NCBI RefSeq assembly: GCF_963676685.1
Contig: NC_092354.1
Span: 26,878,193-26,942,192, forward strand
DNA: 64,000 nt
From: Mytilus edulis
Taxonomy: Eukaryota > Mollusca > Bivalvia > Mytilida > Mytilidae
Direction of reading: 5' to 3'
This document shows, one piece after another, positions 41,331 through 51,985 of this stretch. The notes beneath the pieces were generated by a model that saw only the letters and a list, made by a program, of their open reading frames with translations, had not been told where the DNA came from and ran no database searches. Position 1 is the stretch's first letter. Every line of letters begins with the position of its first letter. Made by a program: the position numbers and the translations under genes.

Positions 41331-41572
41331 ATAAAAAGTGTATTACTAAAGAGATGTAAAGTTACCGTTCTTTACATAGCAGGTCTATATTCAGCGCAAA
41401 ACTTTCTTTCTTGTATTTCGGAGGGTTTTGCAGGCTTTCCCATTTCCTCCCTTATTAATGCACTGACTTCAGTCTACAAGAAAAATCAAAACCATAATTA
41501 TCTTGTAATCGTACAAATAAATGTATAGAAATTCATACAATTAATCGAACATCAATAAATGTGTTGAATCTT

Positions 41573-42082
41573 TATTCCATCTTTATGTAGTTGTATAGTT
41601 GTAGCTACAAACATATTTTATGCAACATTACACTTTACCTCAAATTTTGTATCGATAGAGCTACAAAAATATTTTTTTATCATGTATCCAATTTTACCTC
41701 GAAATATGCACACGCCTAGGCAAAAACAAGCCCACACTGGGGATAATACGTTTTAGAGCCTGTAAACCCTGATACACGGTAGCTATTTAACATAGGTGTT
41801 TATGATATCAAAATGGTACTTCATGTATCGAAATCGTAAATTTGAATGTACTGCTGACAACAATTTTTTTATTTACCTGTGTTGCAGTTCATGGTTAAAT
41901 AATTCATTAAACTAAAGGCCATGGTCATTAAGAATTAATAATAATCATTGTAACAAATTGCTTGTAATTATACTGCTCTTTTAGGGCGTCCTTGATTGAC
42001 AATAAAAATATTGTATTGTATTGTATTGAAAGGTTCTCGTTGAAAGACCTGTCCTGTGATGGTGAGGGTTGCTAAACCCCTC
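41573..42082. repeat. 405-bp direct repeat, left copy (with 105-bp insert)
   Basis: Runs from 'tattccatctttatg' to 'gatggtgagggttgctaaac' plus 'ccctc'. It matches 45531-45935 nearly base for base once the 105-bp insert at 41924-42028 is removed: offsets agree at 142, 280 and 317 bases from the start. It ends exactly where the LINE remnant begins (42083). The right copy starts exactly where the LINE tail ends. Confidence 0.9.
41924..42028 (+). mobile_element. 105-bp retroelement tail inserted in left direct repeat
   Basis: The right copy of the direct repeat reads 'aaaggtcatgaaaggttctc' without interruption. The left copy has 105 extra bases after 'aaaggccatg', ending in TATTG repeats. The insert contains 'actgctcttttagggcgtcc' and 'ttgattgacaataaaaatat', resembling the tail at 27080-27150. 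It is thus a short, severely 5'-truncated non-LTR insertion with a clean empty site as control. It arrived after the 405-bp duplication. Confidence 0.8.
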
Positions 42083-43067
42083 TTTTAAAAGATGGTGACA
42101 GAGTTGCATCTGCTGCTGTCTTCAGGAACAGAGCTGCAACTCTCCGTTTGCCATCTGATGCATCCATCTTTACTGCTGAAGCAGAAGCAATAATTTTGGC
42201 TTTGAAATTTATTGCTTCTTCAGATAAATCCAAATTTATTATATGTTCGGATTCACTTTCATGCTTACAATAGTTATCAATAGTACCAGGATTATAATAT
42301 TATACGCCAGACGCGCGTTTCGTCTACATAAGACTCATCAGTGACGCTCAGATCAAAATAGTTGAAAAAGCCAAATAAATACAAAGTTGAAGAGCATTGA
42401 GGACCCAAAATTCAAAAAAGTTGTGCCAAATACGGCTAAGGTACAAGCTGTACGAAATACTAAAATTAAAAACCCAACAATTCTCAAAATTTTATATGTA
42501 ATGAGGAATTTAAAAATTCTTCTGAAAGAAATAATATTTCTATGGGTTCCGAGTCCTGTTGGAATCCTTGAAAACACCTGTAGACCTTGAGGCAAAGAAT
42601 GCCCTGGGTGACCCTCTATCTAACTGTGATATACCATATACTGATTTTAAATCTAATATCAGAGAATATGTTTTTAATATATTGAAAAATAAATGGAGTA
42701 AAAAAGATGATAATAAATTGCATGAAATTAAACCTTATTTAGGCAAACCTTTTAATAATATTATGTGCAGAAAAGATCAGTGTGTTATTACTAGATGTCG
42801 TATTGGTCATACTAGAATAACACACGAATTAAATATCTTTTAAAAAATGAAGATGAACCACAATGTGTTCCTTGCAATTGCAAGTATACTATTTAACATG
42901 TTTTAATTAATTGTATTGACTTTGATGATATTCGTAAGAAGCATTTCAATGTCAATAATATGTATGATTTATTCAATAATGTTCCATTAACAAATATTGT
43001 TGCATTTTTAAAAGAAATTGGAATTTATTATAGAATATAAAAATGTTCTTATATTTAAATCGTTTTT
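42083..43067 (+). pseudogene. RNase-H-bearing LINE, 3' part of ORF2 (decayed)
   Basis: The plus strand encodes a broken RNase H domain: FTAEAEAIILAL (the conserved Glu) and ICSDSLS (Asp) at about 42165-42265. After an inserted repeat comes FLWVPSPVGI (42536-42565), then CDIPYTDFKSNI and ITRCRIGHTRITHEL (42620-42835). A frameshift follows to a Cys-rich stretch, CVPCNCKYTI, ending in a stop at about 43040. This order (RNase H, WVPSHVGI-type motif, RLRIGHT motif, Cys-rich end) is typical of I-superfamily non-LTR retrotransposons. The 5' part including the reverse transcriptase is missing. The 3' UTR continues after the Helentron-like insertion at 45370-45530. Confidence 0.82.
42268..42440 (+). 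repeat. 'gccagacgcgcgtttcgtct' element, copy 3, inside LINE
   Basis: This copy starts at 'agttatcaatagtaccagga' and includes 'ccagacgcgcgtttcgtcta' and 'aaaattcaaaaaagttgtgc'. It splits the LINE RNase H frame between the SDSLS motif and the WVPSPVGI motif, so it was inserted after the LINE. Its exact right end is unclear and may reach ~42530. Confidence 0.75.
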
Positions 43068-45369
43068 AGCTCACCTGGCCCGAAGGGCCAAGTGAGCTTT
43101 TCTCATCACTTGGCGTCCGGCGTCCGTCGTCCGGCGTCGTCCGTCGTCCGTCGTCGTTAACTTTTACAAAAATCTTCTCCTCTGAAACTACTGGGCCAAA
43201 TTTAACCAAACTTGGCCACAATCATCATTGGGGTATCTAGTTTAAAAAATGTGTTCGGTTACCCGGCCAACCAACCAAGATGGCCGCCATGGCTAAAAAT
43301 AGAACATAGGGGTAAAATGCAGTTTTTGGCTTATAACTCTGAAACCGAACCATTTAGAGCAAATCTGACATGGGGTTAAATTGTTTATTAAGTCAAGATC
43401 TATCTGCCCTGAAATTTTCAGACGAATCGGACAACCGGTTGTTGGGTTGCTGCCCCTGAATTGGCAATTTTAAGGAAATTTTGCCGTTATATGGTTATTA
43501 TCTTGAATATTATTATAGATAGAGATAAACTGTAAACAGCAATAATGTTCAGCAAAGTAAAATCTACAAATAAGTCAATATGACCGAAATGGTCAGTTGA
43601 CCCATATAGGAGTTATTGCCCTTTATAGTCAATTTTTAACCATTTTTCGTAAATCTTAGTAATCTTTTACAAAAATCTTCTCCTCTGAAACTACTAGGCC
43701 AAATTTATCCAAACTTGGCCACAATTATCTTTGGGGTATCTAGTTTAAAAAATGTGTCCGGTGAACCGGCCAACCAACCAAGATGGCCGCCACGGCTAAA
43801 AATAGAACATAGGGGTAAAATGCAGTTTTTGGCTTATACCTTAAAAACCAAAGCATTTAGAGCAAATCTGACAATGGTAAAATTGTTTATCAGGTCAAGA
43901 TCTATTTACCCTGAAATTTTCAGATGCATCTGACAACCTGTTGTTGGGTTGCTGCCCCTGAATTGGTAATTTTAAGGAAATTTTACTGTTTTTGGTTATT
44001 ATCTTGAAAATTATTATAGATAGAAATAAACTGTAAACAGCAATAATGTTCAGCAAAGTAAGATTTACAAATAAGTCAACATGACCGAAATGGTCAGTTG
44101 ACCAATATAGGAGTTATTGCCCTTTATAGTCAATTTTTAACCATTTTTCGTAAATCTTAGTAATCTTTTACAAAAATCTTCTCCTCTGAAACTACTGGGC
44201 CAAATTAATCCAAACTTATCCACAATCATCTTTTGGTTATCTAGTTTAAAAAATGTGTCTGATGACCCGGCCATCCAACCAAGATGGCCGCCATGGCTAA
44301 AAATAGAACATAGGGGAAAAATGCAGTTTTTGGCTTATAACTCAAAAACCAAAGCCTTTAGAGCAAATCTGACACGGGGGTCAAATTGTTTATCAGGTCA
44401 AGATCTATCTGCCCTGAAATTTTCAGATAAATCGGACAACCCGTTGTTGGGTTGCTGCCCCTGAATTGGTAATTTTAAGGAAATTTTACTGTTTTTGGTT
44501 ATTATCTTGAAAATTATTATAGATAGAAATAAACTGTAAACAGCAATAATGTTCAGCAAAGTAAGATTTACAAATAAGTCAACATGACCGAAATGGTCAG
44601 TTGACCCATATAGGAGTTATTGCCCTTTATAGTCAATTTTTAACCATTTTTCGTAAATCTTAGTAATCTTTTACAAAAATCTTCTCCTCTGAAACTGATG
44701 GGCCAAATTAATCCAAACTTATCCACAATCATCTTTGGGGTATCTAGTTTAAAAAATGTGTCCGATGACCTGGCCATCCAACCAAGATGGCCGCCATGGC
44801 TAAAAATAGAACATAGGGGTAAAATGCAGTTTTTGGCTTATAACTCAAAAACCAAAGCGTTTAGAGCAAATCTGATAGGATTAAATTGTTTATCAGGTCA
44901 AGATCTATCTGCCCCGAAATTTTCAAATGAATCGGACAACCCGTTGTTGGGTTGCTGCCCCTGAATTGGTAATTTTAAGGAAATTTTGCTGTTTTTGGTT
45001 ATTGTCTTGAATATTATTATAGATAGAGATAAACTGTAAACAGCAATAATGTTCAGCAAAGTAAGATTTACAAATAAGTCAACATGACCGAAATGGTCAA
45101 TTGACCCCCTAAGGAGTTATTGTCCTTTATAGTCAATTTTCAACAATTTTTATAAAATTGTAAATTTTTACTAAAATTTTCCACTGAAACTACTGGGCCA
45201 AGTTCATTATAGATAGAGATAATTGTAAGCTGCAAGGATGTTCAGTAAAGTTAGATGTACAAACACATCACCATCACCAAAATACAATTTTGTCATGAAT
45301 CCATCTGCTTCCTTTGTTTAATAGTCACATAGACCAAGGTGAGCGACACAGGCTCTTTAGAGCCTCTAG
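43068..45369 (+). mobile_element. Helentron-like non-autonomous element (HINE) with four 500-bp units
   Basis: The left end is 'agctcacctggcccgaaggg', with a hairpin tggcccgaagggcca. The right end is 'aaggtgagcgacaca', then a 14-nt hairpin ggctctttagagcc (45351-45364), then tctag and T. The sequence gctcacct(t)gg near the left end is inverted near the right end, forming a subterminal inverted repeat. Between them are four tandem units starting at 43161, 43664, 44165 and 44668 (~502 bp), plus a decayed partial fifth. Subterminal inverted repeats, central tandem units and a 3' stem-loop followed by CTAG describe Helentron-associated elements. It encodes nothing. It sits in the 3' UTR of the LINE remnant. 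Confidence 0.65.
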
Positions 45370-45530
45370 TTAATTTTTATCACGTTATTTTACTGTTGAT
45401 TTTTATTTGTATATAATTTGTCTTATTTTAAAAATATGCTATAAATTGTAAAAATATTCGAATTAGCTCTCGCCGCGATATAGCCTTTTGTGCTAATGCG
45501 GCGTAAAGCAACCAACAATCAATCTATCAA
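45370..45530 (+). pseudogene. 3' UTR and tail of the LINE remnant
   Basis: After the Helentron-like element the LINE 3' UTR resumes with 'taatttttatcacgttattt' and ends in 'ctcgccgcgatatagcc', 'gcggcgtaaagcaacc' and an AATC-type tail (45515-45530). The tail 'aagcaaccaacaatcaatc' is almost the same as the end of the repeat at 62827-63241. The next base starts the right 405-bp direct repeat. Confidence 0.75.
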
Positions 45531-45935
45531 TATTCCATCTTTATGAAGTTGTTTAGTTGTAGCTACAAACATATTTTATGCAACATTTCACTTTACCTCA
45601 AATTTTGTATCGATAGAGCTACACAAATATTTTTTTATCATGCATCCAATTTTACCTCGAAATATGCACACGCCTAGGCAAAGACAAGCCCACACTGGGG
45701 ATAATACGTTTTAGAGCCTGTAAACCCTGATACACGGTAGATATTTGACATAGGTGTTTATTATATCAAAATGGTACTTCATGTATCGAAATCGTAAATT
45801 TGAATGTACTGCTGACAACAATTTTTTTATTTACCTATGTTGCAGTTCATGGTTAAATAATTCATCAAACTAAAGGTCATGAAAGGTTCTCGTTGAAAGA
45901 CCTGTTCTGTGATGGTGAGGGATGCTAAACCCCTC
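45531..45935. repeat. 405-bp direct repeat, right copy
   Basis: Matches 41573-42082 without the 105-bp insert, with only scattered substitutions seen (for example 'gccatgg' against 'gtcatga'). It starts at the base after the LINE tail and ends with 'gatgctaaacccctc', after which the two flanks diverge. Acting together, the copies look like a very long target-site duplication of the LINE. Confidence 0.9.
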
Positions 45936-46094
45936 ACAACACTAAAGATGAAATGTTTGTAATTATACTGGCAGACATTTTATGTACAGATTATCGTATT
46001 ATATGCCTGCAGAAATAAAGGATGCTTGACCTGTGAAATCAAATAAACACGCATCTGAATATTTTATATGCTTTCAAAAGATTGGTTTTAGCAC

Positions 46095-46969
46095 CTGTAT
46101 CGGTTTTGGCTTTCCAAGCAAGGCCACTGTTTTCTGCATCACCTAAATCATCTCTGACTGCAAGCTAAAAAATTAAAGTTTCGATCAAAAGTCCGAAAGT
46201 GTATGCAATGCAGACAAAGAAGGTATGTGTCCATGTAATGGACATTGATAGGGGAGCAATACAAAGTGTCGGAAGTTGGAGTTACCAAATCATGACACGT
46301 CTTAAATTTGTCTTCAATATTTTATCACACTGAGGACATTTTAAGGACATTCTAAAATACTATTCATCTAGCGTAGCATAGAAACAAAATTAAAGAGTGT
46401 CCTAAGATGACCGCATTAATTTTGAAATTTTATCTTCGGACGAATATATGGATAATTTCCAGAACACCACCTCTGGTGTTTTTTTTTTTTTTTTTTTATC
46501 TTTTGTCATTAAATTAATATAATAAGGTAAAAATAAGTTAAACTTTTTGTAGGAATACTTAATTACATACATATCTTCCTCTGCACATCTTAATTCCGGA
46601 ACAGACAATTATGTAGCCCAGAATAACTACAAAGCATTAATTCATAAAAGATTTTCACCTTTTCCATTTAATCTAGTATCATACAAACACAATATACAAA
46701 ATGTGCGTTACATAATAATCATCATTGTCGTGAGCACTCGTATAGATATTGTTAAATCCTTTACTTATGTAGTGGGAAGACTTATTATTTTTCGTTATTT
46801 TACCTGAACCTGAGCTGGAACCTCAGGAGCAGCGCTTGCTTTGCGGTATTGCTGGTGTTGGTCTCAGCTAGCCTTTCCAAAATCTTATCTATTTTAATAT
46901 CCGTGTTCTTTACGGTTTGATCCAAATCAGTTACTTTCTTGAGAGTATCTTCAGTTCTGAAAGCACTTC
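46095..46969 (-). CDS. Two possible exons of an unrecognised minus-strand gene
   Basis: Exon 46804-46969 follows a good acceptor ('tttttgttgcag') and ends before gtaaaa. It encodes a Lys/Asp/Thr-rich, coiled-coil-like segment (TLKKVTDLDQTVKNTDIKID). A second short exon at 46095-46153 could follow in phase, giving DDLGDAENSGLAWKAKTDT before a gtgcta donor. The joint is phase-compatible, but both exons are short and no start or stop exon was found. A link to the OB-like exon at 48320-48550 is possible but unproven. I do not recognise the protein. Confidence 0.25.
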
Positions 46970-47011
46970 CTGCAACAAAAAGTATTTTTAATATATAGTG
47001 TTTTCTATATA

Positions 47012-47160
47012 GCCCAGGTGGTCTAGCGGGACGGCTGCAGTGCAGGCGATTTGGTGTCACGATATCACAGTAGCATGGGTTCGAATCCCGGCGAGGGAAG
47101 AACCAACAATTTGCGAAAGCAAATTTACAGATCTAACATTGTTGGGTTGATGTTTAGACG
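47012..47160 (+). mobile_element. tRNA-derived SINE, copy 1
   Basis: The 5' part has pol III-type promoter boxes: a tRNA-like A box 'tggtctagcggga' and a B box 'gggttcgaatccc'. It continues with 'ggcgagggaagaacc' and 'acattgttgggttgatgttt', and ends in a TA-rich tail. It lacks the 8 bases 'cgtgtggt' present in copy 2. Mollusc genomes hold a V-SINE family named RUDI; I cannot confirm whether this is it. Confidence 0.8.
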
Positions 47161-47445
47161 AGTTGTATATACATTATGTACACAGCCATATATCACCATC
47201 ATTGATGGCGATCCGATGGATACATCTGTTGTAGAGTTGTCACTGACTCAGACGTACTTATAAATATAATTATTTTCTGTGACTGTATCTTACATTAATT
47301 TGTAGGATCCTTAACTATAGATAATTTAGCTGATCTGTAACAATAACATCTTCATGCCTTATATATCATGTACTGTTGTACGCCGCTAGATTAAAAACTG
47401 ACGAGGAAAGGTAACAAATGGCCAGCGAAAGCTCTATTATAGTAG

Positions 47446-47625
47446 AGCCCAGGTGGTCGTGTGGTCTAGCGGGACGGCTGCAGTGCAGGCGATTTGGTGT
47501 TACGATATCACAGTAGCATGGGTTCGAATCCCGGCGAGGGAAGAACCAAAAGTTTGCGAAAGCAAAATTACAGATCTAACATTGTTGGGTTGATGTTTAG
47601 ACGTGTATATATATATATTGTTATT
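47446..47625 (+). mobile_element. tRNA-derived SINE, copy 2
   Basis: Same layout as the copy 435 bp upstream: 'gcccaggtggtcgtgtggtc' at the 5' end, A box, B box 'gggttcgaatccc', conserved body and a (TA)n tail ending near 47625. Both copies are in the same orientation. The sequence is not a functional tRNA gene: the body continues past the T-loop with no acceptor-stem partner. Confidence 0.8.
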
Positions 47626-48319
47626 ACACTTACGAAATTATCAATGCCAGTACATTATTTATACGAACCGTTAAATGTTTTTGTAACTGAAGTACGTTAT
47701 ACCAATTATAACCATTTCACAAAATGCATACGAATCGGAGGCGAATACACGCCTTTATATAAAACTAGTATCTCAATTGTTGGTAAAAAACTATGTTGAC
47801 AAGTAAACAGAAGTCTCGACCAATCATTGAAAGGCCTTTCCTGTAAAAATGATATTTTTTTTGTGTACTTTGAACAACCTTTCGGTTGATATACGACAAG
47901 CGTACCTTCTGAAACTTTTCGCTTTTTACAATTAATGACTCCAATGTTCGAGATTGGAAATATCAGATTGTTAGTCCAGTTTATTGTAACTTTGTAATTT
48001 AGCTCCAAGTCGTAACAATAACGTGGAAATTGTAATTGGTGGCATGTTTGCTGGACTATTTCATTTTTAAAAGTTTGATTACCAATAAATTTTAAATCTG
48101 TTGAAGGCTATGTGAATTTAAACCTATGGTGAATATAACAAATGTAATTAAAGCATGAAAATCATTCTTAAAAACAAACTAACAAATTTAACATTTCTAA
48201 AAACAAGACAATTATTCTTTATATGTTTAGTTTTTACCTTTGTTACTCTACCAATTATGGTGGCTGTATTTCCTTTGACTTTAACTGCGTCGAATATTTT
48301 GACAGCCTTTGAAATAGCA

Positions 48320-48550
48320 TCAATAAGTCTTTTCGTCTCTCGCCACTAACAGAGACAAGGACACCACAGTCGACCTGTTTATGATAATTGTGTTGTCTGC
48401 CTTTTTGATGTAGTTTCTCGGCCTCACACGTTTGTTCAGCATTGACATCTTGGCACTGTCATAGCAGATGGCTGTAATGAATCTGGAACCATCTGCTACA
48501 GTGATTTTTGTGGAGGTATTTTCAATCCCATGTCTCAGGTATTTGGTTGT
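48320..48550 (-). CDS. Possible exon, OB-fold-like fragment, possibly frameshifted
   Basis: After the acceptor 'gaagttgattgcag' the minus strand encodes TTKYLRHGIENTSTKITVAD and then GSRFITAICYDSAKM, with an alternating hydrophobic pattern like the beta strands of an OB-fold (nucleic-acid binding). The frame stops at 48320. A different frame from about 48335 down to 48245 reads LIDAISKAVKIFDAVKVKGN up to a gtaaaa donor, so either a small indel or another exon boundary separates them. Similar unnamed proteins are, from memory, common in mussels. No start exon was found. Confidence 0.3.
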   Translation of the reverse strand, partial: TTKYLRHGIENTSTKITVADGSRFITAICYDSAKMSMLNKRVRPRNYIKKADNTIIINRSTVVSLSLLVARDEKTY

Positions 48551-48654
48551 CTGCAATCAACTTCACCCTTTATTGGTACGGGGTATTACAGGGCAATTTC
48601 ATTAACTTTTAGTGGTGTTATGTATATAAACAATGATATAGAATCTAGATGACT

Positions 48655-48696
48655 GTACCCACGTGACGTCACCTTTTCACACTCTAATTATAAAAA
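48655..48696 (+). promoter_or_regulatory. E-box/CRE composite upstream of secreted-protein gene
   Basis: The sequence 'cccacgtgacgtcacc' (48659-48674) fuses an E-box (CACGTG) with a perfect palindromic cAMP-response element (TGACGTCA), 23 bases before the ATG. A 'ttataaaaa' run lies directly in front of the ATG. It is too close to act as a TATA box for that start codon, so the transcription start is unclear. Confidence 0.4.
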
Positions 48697-49025
48697 ATGA
48701 AGATTATCGCCATGTTTATGTTTGTTGTGAGTTGTTTATTATCATTTACCCATGCGAGAAGTCTTGCAACAAATACTGCTGAATGTTATAGGAGTGAAGA
48801 CATATTAGATTGTCGAGGCAATGCCATTAAATTCTTTAGTGGAGAGATAGATCCTTCTATCAACCCAGTCCAAATGACCTATATTATGAAAAGTGAACAG
48901 ATTCAAAATGTCCGCATGAATGCCACTTGTGTGTTCGAACTTACAATGTCTAATAAAGCTATGTGGCACATTGGAAGGAAAAATTATAGTGGTGAATGGG
49001 GAAGAATGTTCATCGTATGTAAGTA
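48697..49025 (+). CDS. Small secreted protein, interrupted by a transposon
   Basis: The frame opens with a clear signal peptide (residues 1-20, hydrophobic core, likely cleavage after THA). The mature part has four cysteines (C30, C39, C78, C108), enough for two disulfides, and two N-glycosylation sequons (N75-A-T, N96-Y-S). I do not recognise the family. At residue 110 the frame enters the 49026-54778 transposon, which supplies five codons and a stop. Two readings fit. Either the exon was continuous and the insertion truncated it: without the element the frame stays open for 13 more codons past Tyr110. Or the exon ends at 49018, at a GTAAGT donor directly beside the insertion. The even cysteine count favours the first reading. 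Expression is unknown. Confidence 0.6.
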
Positions 49026-51269
49026 CACTGAAAAAAATACCTAGTAATCACTACTAGGTAAACTAGTAAACTTACTGTCCATGAGATTACTAGGCCAGAA
49101 GTATATTTACTAGCCTACTTAGTAACTATACTAGGCCATCAAAGTAAATTTACTAGGCTACTTAGTAATTACACTAGGAGTCCCTAGTAATTTTGCTAGA
49201 CTGCTTGGTGACTTTACTAGTCTGAATAAGTAATTTAACTACCTTTTAGTAACATAACTAGGTCCTCCTTGTGGCAAATACATGGTAAGACGAGTGATTC
49301 TACTAGTTTCAAGTAACTCTACAAACATTTCCTAGTAGGAATACCTCCTTCAGCTAGTAACTTTACTAGCTATAAATACTTGTACCAGGTCACCCTCGTG
49401 TGGTACTTTTTCGTACCTACATGTAGCAATGTTACTGGATTAAGGATTCTTTTTTATTTTGATTTGTATGCATAGTTTCATAGCAGTGCAATATCTTATA
49501 GCTATTTCTCTATTGTACTGGTACAAAGTTCAAAATGATAAATCCATTTTTTTAATAAGGGGGACTGCCATAAAAGGGGGCTCACTCAAGTCATAGTTTA
49601 ATTTTTCACGGTATAATCAATTAAATTTTTCCCATGAAAGGGGCCCTAAATCCATCACTTAGTAAAATCAACAGGAAGCGTCTAGGTAGTTATATGTGTT
49701 TTTGATCTTTCAATTCAGGAAACACAATGACAATAGCAATAATTGTGAAAGATAAATATACAATGACCTGAAAAGACTAGCAAAAACATCAGCAATAGGT
49801 CACAATATCCTCAATATGAATTGACTTGCAATGTATACTTTGGTTGCCGATGAATGAAGATAAAAATTTGTTGCATCTGTAGTGATAATTGACCTTCAAT
49901 GTCAATAAAGACAAAACTATTTCTTTTCACTCCTTGTTCTTGTTGTTTTCTCTTTCACACATTCTCACTTAAATTTCGCCATGTTAGGCCTGAAAGCTTT
50001 ACAGTTACCTAACTAAATTTGTCAGTGTGTGAGGTTCAGCAAAATAATGTTAAAGATAAATCCTACATATTTTATTTACATAAGATGCATAACATCAGAA
50101 CTGTAAAATACATTTGAGTAGACAATACAAAGTAGTTAATTTCAAGTATAGAAAAAGGTGTCCAACCAACAACAAATAGGTAACATGTTCTCAATTTACT
50201 CCAAAGTAACCATTTAAATTCATGTTTCAAAACCATTAATAAGCTGTACCCTAATCAATATTAACAATTATTCATACATGTATTTAGAATATTCAGTTTA
50301 CAATTCTAAAGTTATTTCTATGAAAAAAAATTAAAACGTCAGTTTAAAAAATTATAACCCATCCAGTTATTGCACGGCCCCTGCTTAAATCAATCAGCTC
50401 TCCCTGCAAAACCAAAATGAATAAACTCTCCCTCGAATATTTATTTAAAAATAAAGAACAAAGTAAGACTTATCAGTTATTTTATATCTTCCTACTTCAA
50501 AGTTTACATTTTAAAACACTTAGAAGTAAAAATAAAATTGTCAGGAAAAGTATTTAGATTGTACCTAACAGTTTATAACTTTATAAAGCATGATCACTTA
50601 TCATTTTTTAAAGCACTGTACATTTCAGTTTGAGCAAACAGATCCAACTCAATGTCACCCCTCTAGAGCACCAGGATCTAAATACATGTCGCCCATCTCA
50701 TATTGGACTAGGATCTAAATCATTTTCACCGTTTGCTCCTACATTGATATTTTAAATTATGAAACTTTGTTTTATCTTATTTTGACCTTAATAAACTTGA
50801 ACAGGCCTAGGTCAAAACTGATTTAATAGTCTTAATCTATTGAATTCTAATATTGGCTTGTATCAGTTTTTAGATGAATGAATAAGTTGACACAAAAGTT
50901 GGTTAACATTTTCACGGAACTGTCATGTATACAGATAACACTTTCTCAAAATTGTTTATACTATACATGTATATCATAGATCACAACAAAAACAAATAAT
51001 CATACTTGTACTGAAACATCAATAGATATAAATATAAATGTTCATTATATTAAACTTTTCATGCTATATGTATCTGCATTGTTACATCGAAGGTCCCAAT
51101 TCTGGCTTGAACTTGACGGGAGAGCGGACTCCTATTGACGGCCTTGGTGAGCTGTTTTGAAGCTCTCAACTGACTTGGTGCACACTACGTCTTCTTTCAA
51201 TGAATCACAGTTTTGACGAAGAATGTGTTTTTAAATTGCTCATTTTCACAGTTTGTTGTTTCAATAGCC

Positions 51270-51529
51270 TTAACCAAATTTATAAATTATCACTTTCAAA
51301 GTCTGCAAAGCGTGTCGGCTTGATGTTCCTTTTTGGTAAAGATTGCTTGTTACCAATAATTTGTCAGGTTTGGATAGCTGGGACCATACCCTCAACCACT
51401 TTTGTACGGTAATACTAGTCTTTGGCTTGTTCTTGTGAATTGCAGGTTTTTCAAGTTCCAGTAAATGTAGCATGTTGGTGGTCGATCCTTCTTGTCTAAA
51501 TTTATCATCCCCTGTGATTTTTTCAGAAC
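51270..51529 (-). pseudogene. Possible BED-finger-like exon inside the transposon
   Basis: Following an acceptor ('tataatttcag') the minus strand encodes SEKITGDDKFRQEGSTTNML, then a run rich in Leu and Lys. The GSTTNML stretch resembles the centre of BED-type zinc fingers of transposases, but the expected Cys pair and His pair are not complete. No neighbouring exon could be joined. It is a weak sign that the element once coded for a protein. Confidence 0.25.
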
Positions 51530-51985
51530 CTGAAATTATACAAAAATCCATAATAAAACTACATGTAGTGTTGTCAATATTAATTAATATAGATTAACTA
51601 GAACTCTACTGTCAATTTCTACTAATACATTGTATTTAAAAAACTATATTTCACTTTGTTTCTTATGTGTGATAGGTGAGTCATCATGTCAGACATATAT
51701 AGATACACACTGAAGATTATGTGCTTTTTTTTATAGCTTTTTAATGCAATTGTATACAAGTATTTCAAGTAAGACATTAACGAGTGTAATATGTATGCAT
51801 TAATATTAAATCTACAATTATATAGCTATACAGAGAGTTAAAATACTGGCAAAAACAATAATTATCCCAGAGCCATGTTTAAAATATACTTTTATAAATA
51901 TTTTCATATTTAATTAATAAAAACCCTGTTAAGGCATCACCCTTTCTAATCCAGTGTTGGTAAATTATCCCAAAAAACATTAGTA

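Noticed and set aside
42353-42595. 80-codon minus-strand open frame
   Set aside because: It crosses from the 'gccagacgcgcg' repeat into the antisense of the LINE RNase H region and has no coding features of its own.
43715-44964. Open frames of 69-88 codons in three consecutive ~500-bp units
   Set aside because: They are the same segment of the Helentron-like tandem unit translated repeatedly.
47012-47105. tRNA gene
   Set aside because: A and B boxes are present, but the sequence is repeated, continues into a SINE body and has no acceptor stem; it is a tRNA-derived SINE.
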